A DNA stretch of 64,000 bases from Shinisaurus crocodilurus (Eukaryota; Chordata; Lepidosauria; Squamata; Shinisauridae), in assembly GCA_021292165.1 (NCBI GenBank), contig CM037879.1, positions 23,295,817 through 23,359,816 on the forward strand, in the 5' to 3' direction. Under the pieces are notes generated by a model, which saw nothing but the letters and a program-made list of their open reading frames with translations, ran no database searches and had not been told where the DNA came from. The translations under genes and the position numbers were made by a program. This document shows positions 13,729-24,168 of this stretch, in pieces (the stretch's first letter is position 1; every line of letters starts with the position of its first letter).

Positions 13729-14088
13729 GACCTGGTTCGCACAACACGACAGCCCACTGTGGCTTAATTTACCCGCGGGGGCTGTCACGTTGTGCCAGGC
13801 ACCCGGCTTCCTGTGAGCTGTTGTGTCATGTGAACCCAGGCGACAGTGGTTATTTGAGTGTTGTTTGAGGTTTAGACAACCCATGGCTTGTTTTAGGGTG
13901 ATTTGAGGGAAACAAATCCTGCTGCCTGAGCTCACATGACACGGCAAGCCACGACAAGCCACGACAAGCCGGGATCCTGCAGGCGTCATGCAAAAATGGC
14001 ACCTGCGGGCACCTGGCACAATGCAGCCGCCGCCGCCCCCATGGGTAAATTAACCCATGGTGGGCTGCCATGATGTGTGAACAGGGTC
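13729..14088. mobile_element. Long palindromic DNA-transposon repeat
   Basis: Left arm GACCTGGTTCGCACAACACG with CAGCCCACTG, right arm GTGGGCTGCCATGATG with GTGTGAACAGGGTC. Related in style to 19849-20213 and 61471-61758 (CTGGGTTCG/A-ACA ends). No target duplication verified. Confidence 0.65.
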
Positions 14089-14117
14089 ATCCTGAGCTTC
14101 AATTTCCAGCAGGCCTA

Positions 14118-14420
14118 TAGCCAGGGCTGTCACCAAAGGTAGGCACGGTCAGGCACCCGCCCACACCCCAGCAGGGACCCACCGAGAAGAGGCCCCTGGA
14201 ATAGCTCCTCCTCCTCCTCCTCCTCCTCCTCCTCCTCCTCACCACCACTGCAACCTGCTTGTCCACTTGCCTCTTGCTCTGGCCCAGGTAACAGCTGCGG
14301 TGAGGGGCAGCAGCAGGAGATGCCACTTGCCCACTCTGGCTCCCTGCCTGTCAAGCAAGCAAGTGGCAGCAATGAGGAGAAAGAGGGGCAGGAGGAGCAG
14401 GAGCAGCTGGTGACCATGGC
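14118..14420. repeat. Interspersed repeat family R1, copy 2, with (CCT)n
   Basis: Matches the 2048-2418 repeat. It contains a CCT trinucleotide run at about 14205-14240 and the CTGCCTGTCAAGCAAGCAAG landmark. Confidence 0.55.
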
Positions 14421-14550
14421 AGGATTGGATTGCTTAGTGAGCAATTGGGCAGAATACTGCCTGAATGCTTTCCCTTCATCTCCAGAAGTAAAATGGCGAG
14501 ACTCTTTTAAAAAACAGACAGACAAACAAACAATAAACACACGCTGAACA

Positions 14551-14805
14551 TTTATTTATTTATTTAATTTATTATATGTATACCCCACCTTTTTTCCTGC
14601 AAGGAACCCAAGGCGGCTTACATTCTCCTCCTCCTCCTCCTCCTCCTCTCCATTTGATTCTCACAACAACCCTGTGAGGTAGGTTAGGCTGAGAGTCAGT
14701 GACTGGCCCAAAGTCATCCAGTGAGTTTCATGGCCGAGCGGGGACTAGAACCCAGATCTCCCAAGTCCCAGTCCAACACTCTCACCACTACGCCACACTG
14801 ACTCT
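14551..14805 (-). repeat. Sauria-type tRNA-derived SINE
   Basis: On the minus strand it reads from a tRNA-like head (GTGGCGTAGTGGTGAGAGTG, GGTTCTAGTCCCCGCTCGG box B-like) through the GACTTTGGGCCAGTCACTGA core to a BovB-like tail and (ATAA)n. A (CCT)n interrupts the tail region at about 14624-14648. Confidence 0.9.
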
Positions 14806-15022
14806 CCTAAGCAATACGCCACACTGGCATATAGGTGGGGCCTGGAATATTCCTGATAGGGGCAGCCTTGATTTTCATTGATGCAATTAGGTTATCTTAA
14901 GACTATGGACTTCAAGACCATTAAGTCCAAAGTATAAGATTACTTAATGCATTACTAAAAACCGAGGCTGTTCCTGAAATGTATGCACCCAGCTGAATGT
15001 CTAGTGCACAGTCCCTTTAAGA

Positions 15023-15158
15023 CAGGGCTCTCCAACCTTGGGTCCCCAGATGTTGCTGAACTACAGCTCCCAGAATCCCTTGCCATTAGCCATGCTGGCT
15101 GGGTATGCTGGGAGCTGTAGGCCAGCAACATCTGGGGACCCAAGGTTGGAGAGCCCTG
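15023..15158. mobile_element. Palindromic hAT MITE, family B copy 3
   Basis: Complete palindrome with exact duplication CTTTAAGA (15015-15022, 15159-15166). 136 bp. The 15167-15490 stretch after it has no recognised feature. Confidence 0.92.
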
Positions 15159-15635
15159 CTTTAAGAGAAACCGCTATGACCCAGGAGGCCAGCCCCTTGG
15201 AGAACTGACTCTTGGCTGGGGCTGGCTAGAATGCCGAGGAGTGTGCCAGCCTCATTTTGTAAGTTTGTTTTATTTAACCACCCCATCTGCTGTTCAGAAA
15301 ACCAGGACAATCAATGGTGTCAGTGCGAGATGAACCATGACCCTCACCCAGAACAATGCAAAAAATGTGCTACCTGTGGATGTTGAAATGGGAAACACAA
15401 CCGAGAACTGGATGAAATGGATGGAATTAATGGAGCTGATGCAGATAAGGAATCTGCAGCCCAAAAGGTTGCACACTTTCTGATATGTATTGGGCAAAAT
15501 ACAATACAATTTTATTGAAGGCAACCAAATACTGGTTTTAGCCAGTTAGTTACATAAAATACAATAGCATAACACATTAAAACGTTCATACAGATAAGGC
15601 TAAAACCTTAATGTTACAATATTAAAACATACAGC

Positions 15636-15800
15636 TGCCGCCGCCCCCGCCACCCCCCGCAGCCGCCAGACCCCCTGCCACCCCCGCAGCCGCCGGACCC
15701 CCCGCCACCCCCCGCAGCCACCGGACCCCCCGCCACCCCCCGCAGCCGCCAGACCCCCGCCACCCCCCCGCCACCCCCCCGCCACCCCTCCACAGCCTAC
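15636..15800. repeat. GC-rich minisatellite
   Basis: About five to six diverged tandem units of roughly 28-30 bp built on CGCAGCCGCCGGACC plus CCCGCCACCCC. It gives a glycine-rich open frame on the minus strand that is a repeat artefact. Confidence 0.85.
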
Positions 15801-15848
15801 CTTCTCCGCGCCGCCTCCTCCTCCTCCGCCGCGCTCCGCCCCGCCCGC

Positions 15849-15928
15849 GCTCTGTTTTGGCTGGGGAAACCAGGGCAACAGGGCTGTTTAAGCCCTGTTG
15901 CCCTGGTTTCCCCGACCAAAAACAGAGC
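15849..15928. repeat. Perfect-looking hairpin, ~37-bp arms
   Basis: Left arm GCTCTGTTTTGGCTGGGGAA to about 15885 and right arm 15891-15928, separated by a 5-bp loop, with about two differences. No terminal CAG/CTG or target duplication identified, so its class is open. The GC-rich sequence to 16120 has no gene. Confidence 0.8.
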
Positions 15929-16422
15929 GTGGGGGTCCCGTTGCATCACTTCCTCCGCACCGGAAGGATGTGACAGGACCAGCGGACGGGGAGGCAGGCT
16001 CTCCGGAGAGCCGGAGAACCTGCTGGCAAGTAAGCTTGCGCGGCCGAGTAGCTCGGCGGACACGAGCAGGGAGGCCCAGTTCGGGATGCTTGGTAACGTC
16101 CGGGCTACTCGGCTACATCCCTACGGCAGTGGCTGGTCACTCGCCAGTTGAACTCCAATTGTGAAATTCTTTACAAAGGGGACACATTCAAAGTTACATA
16201 AAATGTAATCTATGACACTCCCACCCCTGAGGAATGAGAATGTGAAATTCCCTGCTGACTTGTCCTGTCCAACACCATTGCAGATTAGCAACCTAAATTT
16301 ATAAACTAACTGGAACACAGATACCTGCCGCATTAATTATTTTGTCCATAGATTTCCTATTTGGGAGATAGGCGGTGTCCTCAGCATTCAGACCCAGCCT
16401 TTCACTGGCAATTGTATACTCC

Positions 16423-16588
16423 CAGGACCGGTGCAAGGCAGTTTGGTGCCCTAGGCAAGATCAGATATTTAGCGCCCCCCCCTTCCCACTTGAGAGCGCT
16501 GTATTTTTTTTCAAGGCGTTTCTGGTGCCCCTTTTAGCCCTGCGCCCTAGGCAGCTGCCTAGTTGGCCTAATGGTAGCACCGGCCCTG
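16423..16588. mobile_element. hAT MITE family C (CAGGGCCGGTGC), copy 1
   Basis: 166 bp with ends CAGGACCGGTGC and GCACCGGCCCTG, and exact duplication TATACTCC (16415-16422, 16589-16596). It lies in the endonuclease coding region of the minus-strand LINE, just after the DFNARIG motif. Confidence 0.95.
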
Positions 16589-19113
16589 TATACTCCTCAC
16601 CTATTCTAGCATTAAAGTCTCCCATAACAATAATTAATGATGAAGGGAATTGCTGATTAATTGTTTCCAAATGGAACTCTAAGATATCCCATATATCTAA
16701 ATTATAGTCTCTGGAACCTCTAGGGGGGATATACACATTTGTACAGGTTAGTTCAAAACCCCTTTGACTTTTCAGATGGATAGTTCGGAAGTTAGGCGCG
16801 TTAGATTCAATATTCTGTATTACTACATTTAAACTAGAAGCCACCCCCAGGGCAAGACCCCCTCTGCTTCTTCCTTTCTTTTTATCCTTCCTTGCTGGGA
16901 CTGAAAATATCTTGAATCCCTGTAATTCGATTTTTGGAACCTATGTCTCTTGTAGTCCAAGTAACTGAAATTTGGACAAAAATTCTAGAGAACCCACATC
17001 CCGCACCCTATTCTCCCACCCTGAGATATTCCATGACAGGAATTTTAGTAGCTTCCCTTGCGGTTCTTGGCGAGCCTTCCATTCAGAATGGATTATACCT
17101 GACTTAAGGGAGGGAGTTGGGGTATCGTAAGGGTCCAAACTGAGTCAATTCATCTCTACAATTTGATTAAACTCTCCTCCCTTATCTAAGAATACAGATC
17201 CTCCCCCTAATGAGGGATTAAAATATTCCCTTTTGTTAGAAGTAGGCTGATTTGCAGGTGGTGAAGTAGACTCTAACTCATTGGAATGGAGGAATCTTCT
17301 TTGTTGCCATCCATCCGAGGTCACTGGGGACTTTGTTGGCAAAGTAAAATTATACTCTATGGGAGGAGAAACCCCCCCATTATTTTGATTAATTTTACTT
17401 ACAGAATTTCCCCCTTTCCCTCGTTGTTTGTTTCTGGCTATATCTCCATTAGTTGTTAAGTTCAACTTTCCTCCCAAATCTGTTATTTCAATCTCTGGAT
17501 GCTGTATCTTAATGAGAATATTACGTAATGAGGTTAATCTGTTAATAATTTCATTCTGAGAATGCTGAGGAAGGGCAAGGAAAGAGATTATCAGGCCTCT
17601 TTCTTCATTACTTGTATCTAACAAACAGTGTGTTTCTGTTAAATTGGCCTGCTTTTCTTTAGTATAGTGCTCATCTGCCTGAGAGTTCTCTAGAATTATC
17701 AATGTGTCAGTTTTACGAGTCTCAGGAAGTGGTGGGTCATTATAGAAAAGGGGCGTGATAATCTTATTGTTAAAGTATCAGCAAACTTCCATGCCAGCAT
17801 CAGCAAATTTGGCCTTTTGTCTATATATTCCACTGGAGATTTGTTGGTTCATGAAAGTCACTACTGCACGAGCGCGTACATGATTGTAGAAAATATATTC
17901 TATATGGAGAATATTCTCTATACTAAAAGTTGCAGGTATTAGTTCTTCTGCTAATAGTTTAAAATGGGCTTTACGTTGGGTCTGTAATAACAAGCCTCCA
18001 GGCTTTGGATAGTTTAAAAAGACTAATTTTGAGGTATCTAAAACCAGATTCCAAGTAGTTGGCGTTGGTTTAATATCATTTAGGGTTAGTTGCTGTTGCT
18101 TAGAGACTTGTGGGTTGCCCTTCATGAGCACATATTGCCAAGGATCCTGAATCGAGTTTATGAAGGATCGCAAAGTTGGATCACAAAGTCTGTTGTTAGG
18201 AAGATGAGCCTCTGGCTCGCTCAAATCTGTATATTTTGTGGAGTCACACATCATCACTTCTCTTTTAAGACTGTGTTGTTTCTGACACCCTTTAGGGGAT
18301 TTTTTGTGATGTGCCTCTAATAATTTAAATAGTTTCTGAAAGTTCATTTTTGTTTTTTTATTATTTTTGGTTGAAGTTTTAATATTTTTACTTTTCTTTT
18401 GTAACATGTTATTATTCCTCACTTTCTTTTTTCTCCTTGTTATTTTTATCAGATCCAGGTCTAGATAATTCTGTATTTACCCCTTTCTCATGACTACTAG
18501 GTCTCTTAGGTGTAGATATAACTTGCTCACCTCTTTTAAGGATTTCCACCAATGTGACAAGTAGGGCATAGCATTCTGACAAGAATTTCTTGATTGATTT
18601 CATATCTTTAGCTTCTTCATCAGAGTGTTTTCCAAATAGCTCTATCAGCATGGTCAAACGATCTTCAATACAGGGCTTGAGTGATTTATTCTTTACAAGC
18701 TCGGCAGCTGAATTAGAATTTGCTAGGTGATCACTGTACTCTAAAACATTTAGCTCTGTCTCTTTACTTTGGTTTGTAATCTCCTCTGAGCCAGAGAAAA
18801 CATTTGTGATTAAGCGGGAGTCGCCCCTTAAATGAGGGGTTGATCCTGCCATAGCTTCAGCTGCCGCTATTTCGGTAGCCAAGTCTATCACTGGCTCAGA
18901 AACCATTTTGTTGACAAAAGTCTCATATCTTCTCCAGGGGGAATCTATTGACCAACCCAGAGGGTTATGACAAGCATTAGTCAGGTTTTCGTTGTGCTCA
19001 CCTTTAGAAGAGAAGAAAGATGAGATTTTCGTCTGTATCTTCTTCTTCTGTGGTAAGTCAAATACTGGAGAGGAGGAGATTCCCAAAGCCTTGCAGTTTT
19101 GTCTTGTTAGTAC

Positions 19114-19259
19114 CAGTGCTTTTTTTCTGGAGAAAAGGGTACCGGAACTCTTGGATTACATTTCCTCGGGAGTAGATGGCGATTAAATTGTAATGCAATT
19201 AATCGAAGAAAAGGTTCTGGAACTCAGTTCTGGTGAGTTCCACCAGAAAAAAAGCCCTG
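19114..19259. mobile_element. hAT MITE (CAGTGCTTTTTTTCTGG)
   Basis: 146 bp with ends CAGTGCTTTTTTTCTGG and CCAGAAAAAAAGCCCTG, and exact duplication GTTAGTAC (19106-19113, 19260-19267). Inserted within the first codons of the LINE ORF1. Confidence 0.93.
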
Positions 19260-19370
19260 GTTAGTACCATGTTATCAACTCCCCTAGCAAAGTAGGAAAA
19301 TAAAATATCTGTTGCTGCCAAAAATTACGGTGGGTAATCAGTATTAAGTGGCAGTTCAAGGTGAGGATGA

Positions 19371-19452
19371 TTATGTAAGCCGCCTTGGGTTCCTTTCAGG
19401 AAAAAAGGCGGGGTATAAATATAATAAATAAATAAATAAAATAAATAAATAT
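19371..19452 (+). repeat. Sauria-type SINE 3' tail
   Basis: ATTATGTAAGCCGCCTTGGG through GGCGGGGTATAAAT and an (AAAT)n tail; 5'-truncated. Lies in the 5' UTR of the minus-strand LINE. Confidence 0.8.
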
Positions 19453-19848
19453 ACTAAAACAGGATAGACAAGATAAAAAAATGCTAAGCTGTCAGCAAGG
19501 AACAACAACAACAGCAACAGCAAAAAAGAGAAAAGAAAAAGCCAACAGGGGCTGAGAAGCTGAAAAGTTTCCTATCTGGTGTTATTCTCCAGTACTAAAA
19601 ACACTTAAAAGTTTTTGTTTTTATAAAAAGAAGTAATTAAATCTCAACGGTAAAAATTCAAGGTTAAAACAACAGAGTTAAAACATTAAAAGAAACTTAA
19701 AAGAGGAGCGTCGGGAACAAGCTGTTGCTCCGTCGCCATCTTAGCCACCAATCGTATTGGGCAAAAGGGCAGGGACATCTTCAGAGCATGTATTTTTTGT
19801 GGTAAGCTCACAGAAGCAAATAAGAAAGACCCAAACAAGTTGGCTGGG

Positions 19849-20213
19849 TTTGCATGACTGTGGAAGGAAAAGAAGCCATGGTGGCTTCTTTTCTCCACCC
19901 CGTGTGTGCCGGTAGGCATGCTGCCTCATTCCCATAATTACCCACGCCGGGCGAGGGTGGCTGTGTTGTCCAAACCTAGCAAGGTGGGCAGCAGGGGTGG
20001 CTTCCAAGCCACCCTGCAACCCATGGCTTGTTCTAGGGTTCTGGGGTAGTTTGGAAGCCAGCCCTGCCACCCACCCTTGCTGGGTTCGGATGACACGGCT
20101 ACCCAGGCCCAGTGCGGGTAATTATGGAAATGAGACGGCATGTGACTGGCATGCACAGGGTAGGGAAAAGGAGCCACTGTGGCTTCTTTTCTTTCCCCGA
20201 TTGTGCGAACCCA
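19849..20213. mobile_element. Large palindromic DNA-transposon repeat inside gag
   Basis: Left arm CTGGGTTTGCATGACTG with AAGCCATGGTGGCTTCTTTT, right arm GAGCCACTGTGGCTTCTTTT with GATTGTGCGAACCCAG. It sits exactly between two gag segments. The flanks do not give a clean 8-bp duplication. Confidence 0.75.
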
Positions 20214-20535
20214 GTTATTGCTTGAGATTTTTGAGGCCTACTGCATGCCAAGAAAAACACATACTGTACATACAGAGTAAAGTTTTTAATGAGAGAAACC
20301 AGGGCCCAGCAGAACCTATTGATGAATGGGTAACCGAGCTGCCATTAATCCTCAAAGACTGTGCCTTCACAAGATGGGGATGATATGCTAAAGGGATAGA
20401 ATACTAATGGGATCAAGCTCACAACAAGACACACAGGAAAACCTACTCATGATGGAGGACAACCTAATACTAGAAAAGGCTATAAAAATAGTCAGAGCAC
20501 ACAGAACATCTATGGTGCAAATGAAAATGCTTAAT

Positions 20536-21727
20536 CAGTCAGTCAGGCGATCACTCATGACCGAGTAAGATTGTCTTCCAGGATAAAAAAAAAAGAAAAT
20601 TTACAAAAAGGAGATTTTAAAAGGAGGAAAATTCTAAAGAAAATTGTGTAGACTCTAGCGATGGGTCCGTAAATGACTGTGGAGGCCAATTCTAGATCCA
20701 CACAGCTTCCCAAAGTGAGGACACAGGTTACCAGATGGAAGATGGTCCTGTAAAGGATTCATTTGACGTGCTTTTCGCTTAGCACGTTTCTCCCTTTCAC
20801 CTTGCACTCGAGCTTCTTCAGAGTCCATAGAACCTTTGTGAAAGGCCAACCTCCAGTTAGATCGTTCATGGGCCAGAGCTTCCCAGTTTTTGATGTTTAT
20901 ATTGCATTTTTTTAGATTAGCCTTAAGAACATCTTTAAACCTCTTATATTGACCACCGATATTCCGCTTTCCATCCTTGAGTTGGGAATAAAGTAACTGC
21001 TTTGGGAGACGGCAGTCAGGCACTCGAACAACATGACCGGTCCACTGAAGTTGGCGTTGAAGGATCATTTTTTCAATGCTAGTAGTCTTTGCTTCTTCCA
21101 GTACACTGACATTTGTTCGCCTATCTTCCCAAGTAATTCGCAGGATTTTCCAGGAGGCAACGTTGATGAAATCTTTCAAGGAGTTGGAGGTGACGTTTAT
21201 AGATAGTCCATGTTTCAGCAGGCATACAATAAAGTTGGTAATACAATGGCTTCATAAACCAGTGTTTTGGTCTTCTTACAAATATCCCGATCCTCGAACA
21301 CTCTATGTTTCATTCGAGAAAACGCGGCACTTGCAGAGCTCAGACGATGCTGGATTTCACTGTCGATGTTAGCTGTAACAGAAAGATAGCTGCCAAAGAG
21401 AAAATGATCAACATTTTCCAGTATTGTCCCGTCAAGCTGGATAGATGGCATCACCAAAGGGTTAGCTTTCACTTGCTGATGAAGCACTTTGGTTTTTTTG
21501 ATGTTAAGTGAGAGACCAAGTTTTCCGTATGGTTCTGCAAAAGCATTTAGGATAGTTTAGAGATCATCTTCTGAATGTGCGGAGACCACATTATCATCAG
21601 CATACTGAAGTTCCACAACGGAGGTTGTAATTACCTTACTTTTTGCTTTCAGCCTGTTGAGATTAAAAAGCTTTCCATCTGTTCGATATATAATTCCCAC
21701 ACCAGTGCGAAGTTTCCCCTCGACAAG
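20536..21727 (-). mobile_element. LINE 3' fragment (RT C-terminal region), unassigned clade
   Basis: 5'-truncated, flanked by ATGCTTAAT on both sides (20527-20535, 21728-21736). On the minus strand: LFNLNRLKAKSKV, the ELQYADDNVV catalytic motif, LENVDHFLFGSYLS, MKHRVFEDRDICKKTK, then LQRQLQWTGHVVRVPD and a terminal C2H2-like CPHFGKLCGSRIGLHSHLRT. A frameshift lies between 21215 and 21180. The 3' end is a short (GTCA)n run. A second copy is at 36178-36592. Confidence 0.88.
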
Positions 21728-22147
21728 ATGCTTAATAACCACTACTCAAATGTGGATGCAACACAACAGAGAAGCAAGGGTACAATTGCACAAACTGGAG
21801 CAAAAGAAAAATATATAGCAAGAAAGCAAACTCTGCAGCTCTATAGGAGATGTGCATTGTAACATGTCAAGGAAGATTTGTGCCCAACTCTAGGGCAAAT
21901 ATGCATGAACTGCCGTAAAGCAGATCACTTTGCACAAGCATGCTGCCTAAATTCAAGAAGGGGCAGAAGAAGCACAGTACACACACATACAGAAAACATG
22001 CATGATGAAGAATCCATGCAGTGAGAATCCAACAATGCTCATAGCTACCATCCCGGGTGGGGGTGGGGGGAAGAACAATAATGAAGCCTATGTAACCTTA
22101 GGGATAGACCCCAAGAACATACCCATAACATTTACAATTGACACTGG

Positions 22148-22313
22148 CAGGGCCGGTGCTACCATTAGGCCAACTAGGCAGCTGCCTAGGAGCAGGGCTA
22201 AAGGGGACGCCAGAAACGCCCTGGAAAAAAAATACAGTGCTCTCAAGTGGGAAGGGGGGGCGCTAAATATCTGATCTTGCCTAGGGCACCAAACTTGCCT
22301 TGCACCGGTCCTG
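22148..22313. mobile_element. hAT MITE family C, copy 2
   Basis: 166 bp, CAGGGCCGGTGC to GCACCGGTCCTG, exact duplication GACACTGG (22140-22147, 22314-22321). In opposite orientation to copy 1. Cuts the Gypsy protease DTG codons. Confidence 0.95.
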
Positions 22314-22562
22314 GACACTGGGCAGAGGTGTCTTGCTTTCCAGATGCAGAATACAGGAAGCATCCAGCTTACCATTTCACACTGAGGCCACCTGGAACAG
22401 AGCACTTGATAGGATACAGAGGACATTGTATGTTCCGGTTGTTATTGGCACAGGTCTTTTCCACATACTGTTTTTAAGCTATGAAAAAAGGCTTGTCTAG
22501 TTTGGTCCTTATCTAACAGATTGCCCAAGATACAGAAGCCAACAGGGGGGAAAGAAAGAGTG

Positions 22563-22650
22563 CAACCCCTCCTCTAGTTTCCTGCACTGAGCAGGGGGTT
22601 GGACTCGATAGCCTTGTAACTCTATGATCTATGAAATCTATAATCTATTT
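22563..22650 (+). repeat. CR1-like tail of a 5S-SINE, head missing
   Basis: CCCCTCCTCTAGTTTCCTGC to CTATGAAATCTATAATC. Same tail as 13130-13211, but the 5S-like head is absent. Confidence 0.7.
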
Positions 22651-23311
22651 GGGTATGCTAGGGTTGCCAACTTCTGGATCATCCTTTGTAGCTTGTTCCT
22701 TAGTAGCATTTTGATTTTGATCTGTGGCAATTAACAGGTAATCACGTCCAGAGCAGGCCAGGCTGTTTGCTTGTTTCTCCTGGCCTATTGTCAATCTTAC
22801 TTTTGGATGTGGCCACAGACTGAGGCTGGATCCACACCTAAGATTGTACTGTATCGCTGCTGTGACTTGCGGGGCACACAACGCACGTACTTTTCAGTGC
22901 CAGTTGTGCTAGTCCTGCATAATCATTCTTTGTTTCTTTTGGAATTTCCTGGACTACATTTATCACATTTTTTCCAGTTATTGTGGTTCACTGTCACACT
23001 ACACGGCTAGCGTGTGCCAAACTGGCGCTGTTGTTGCCCGTCCGAGGTGTGGTCACGAAGGTGTCGACACTGGAGTCAGCCAATAGTTTTTGAGGGGTGG
23101 GGGAAATGTGGCATTACATGTGTCTTCCAAACCGGTGAGGAAGAGAGGGATCCGCCACTTGTTGTTGTGCGGCTATGGCGTAGCCATAGTTGGGAGCTTT
23201 GGATGTTGGAATCTCTGCATGTGAGGAAGTACTTTGGACTCAAGTCTGATCTTGTTCTGGACCCTGATTGTCGAGAGGCCTGGATGCACTACCCAGAGCG
23301 GCCAACCGAAG

Positions 23312-23691
23312 TGTCAGGGTTGGTTTTGACCTCTATGGAGGTGTGCATGCTGGTTCAGGTCCTCTACTAGACTCCCTTCCCTTGTCACAGGAGTAATAGG
23401 GCGCCGATCCTTCCCCTGTCGGAGGAGCAGCTAGGAGTTGCTCAGATCCTAAGGCCAAGATGTACAGGCACCCCAGAGGTTCCAACTCAGTGGCAAGGCT
23501 GGTTCAGCTCTTTATGGGTATGTGTGGGTGAGAGCCAGTGTGGTGTAGTGGCGAGAGTGTTGGACTGGGACTCAGGAGATCCAGATTCGAGTCCCCACTT
23601 GGCCATGACATTTACTGGGTGACTTTGGGCCAGTCACTGACTCACAGCCTAACCTACCTCACAGGGTTGTTGTGAGGATAAAATGGAGAGG

Positions 23692-23739
<48 letters not shown>

Positions 23740-24168
23740 TAAGCTGCCTTGGGTTCCTTGCAGGAAAAAAAGACAGGGTATAAATATAATAAATAAATAA
23801 ATAAATAAATAAAATAAAATAAGTCAGACCTGTTTCTAGGATCCCTTCCCTTGTTGCAGAAGCATCTCGAATTGGCTCCAGTCCTTCCCTTGTCTGAGGA
23901 GCAATTAGGGTTTGGCTCCAATCCTTCCCTTGGGGTGGAATGTCGGGGAATTTGGTCCTTCAGAGATTTTCCGGCCCCCTACCTTGAAGTGGAACAATTT
24001 CAAGAGCCTGTAGCAAAATGCCATCAGCTACCTATGATTTCTGAAGACTGTAACTGTTCAGCTTATGCCGTGGGATTTGCTGTAATAAAAGGATCTCAAT
24101 GATTTGGAGTCTCCGGTGTCAGAGTGCCAGAACGTCTGTTTGCACTTTGCAGGACCAGGCCCCTGACA
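23312..24168 (+). repeat. Candidate LTR (with a SINE inside)
   Basis: Starts TGTCAGGG and ends CCCTGACA, the terminal inversion expected of LTRs. A polyadenylation-like AATAAA at about 24084 lies 85 bp from the right end. Short internal repeats (GGAGCAGCTAGG/GGAGCAATTAGG with CCTTCCC). A SINE (23532-23822) splits it. No target duplication matched, so it could be one LTR of a decayed element, perhaps the Gypsy at 19.75-22.5 kb. The 23014-23311 stretch is open but matches no family I recognise. Confidence 0.5.
23532..23822 (+). repeat. Sauria-type tRNA-derived SINE with (GAT)n
   Basis: Head GAGCCAGTGTGGTGTAGTGG, core GTGACTTTGGGCCAGTCACT, BovB-like tail GGTATAAATATAATAAATAA. A GAT trinucleotide array at about 23695-23738 expands the tail region. 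Confidence 0.92.

Larger units (their letters stand above)
16121..19740 (-). mobile_element. APE-type LINE, 5' half (5' UTR, ORF1, start of ORF2)
   Basis: Read right to left: a 5' UTR (from about 19740), ORF1 starting at an ATG at 19270, then ORF2 with an endonuclease domain. One frame stays open from about 18422 to 16600 apart from single stops near 17780, 17147 and 16943. ORF2 shows FLSWNISGW, LLGLQET, then a VYIPPRG segment and MGDFNARIG (the conserved Asn/Asp of APE endonuclease), later GSVIDYILCN. There is a one-base frame change near 18420 at an A6 run. No reverse transcriptase is left; it is cut at about 16121. The clade is not assigned. Inside lie hATs at 16423-16588 and 19114-19259 and a SINE tail at 19371-19452. 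Inactive. Confidence 0.85.
19752..22500 (+). pseudogene. Ty3/Gypsy-type LTR retrotransposon relic: gag and protease
   Basis: A + strand gag-protease frame in pieces. Pieces: 19752-19848 (capsid, ending near KKDPNKLA), 20214-20535 (FEAYCMPRK, then PIDEWVTELPLILKDCAF and LILEKAIKIVRAHR), 21737-22147 (zinc knuckle CMNCRKADHFAQAC, then the start of the protease) and 22322-22500 (rest of the protease, EVSCFPD). The protease active-site DTG is split by a hAT. Known: this order matches Ty3/Gypsy gag-pol. Three later insertions cut it: a palindromic repeat at 19849-20213, a LINE at 20536-21727 and a hAT at 22148-22313. Frameshifts occur at about 20380 and a stop at about 22022. No reverse transcriptase or integrase seen. 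Defective. Confidence 0.85.

Noticed and set aside
15600..15878. Glycine-rich protein on the minus strand
   Set aside because: Direct translation of the minisatellite.
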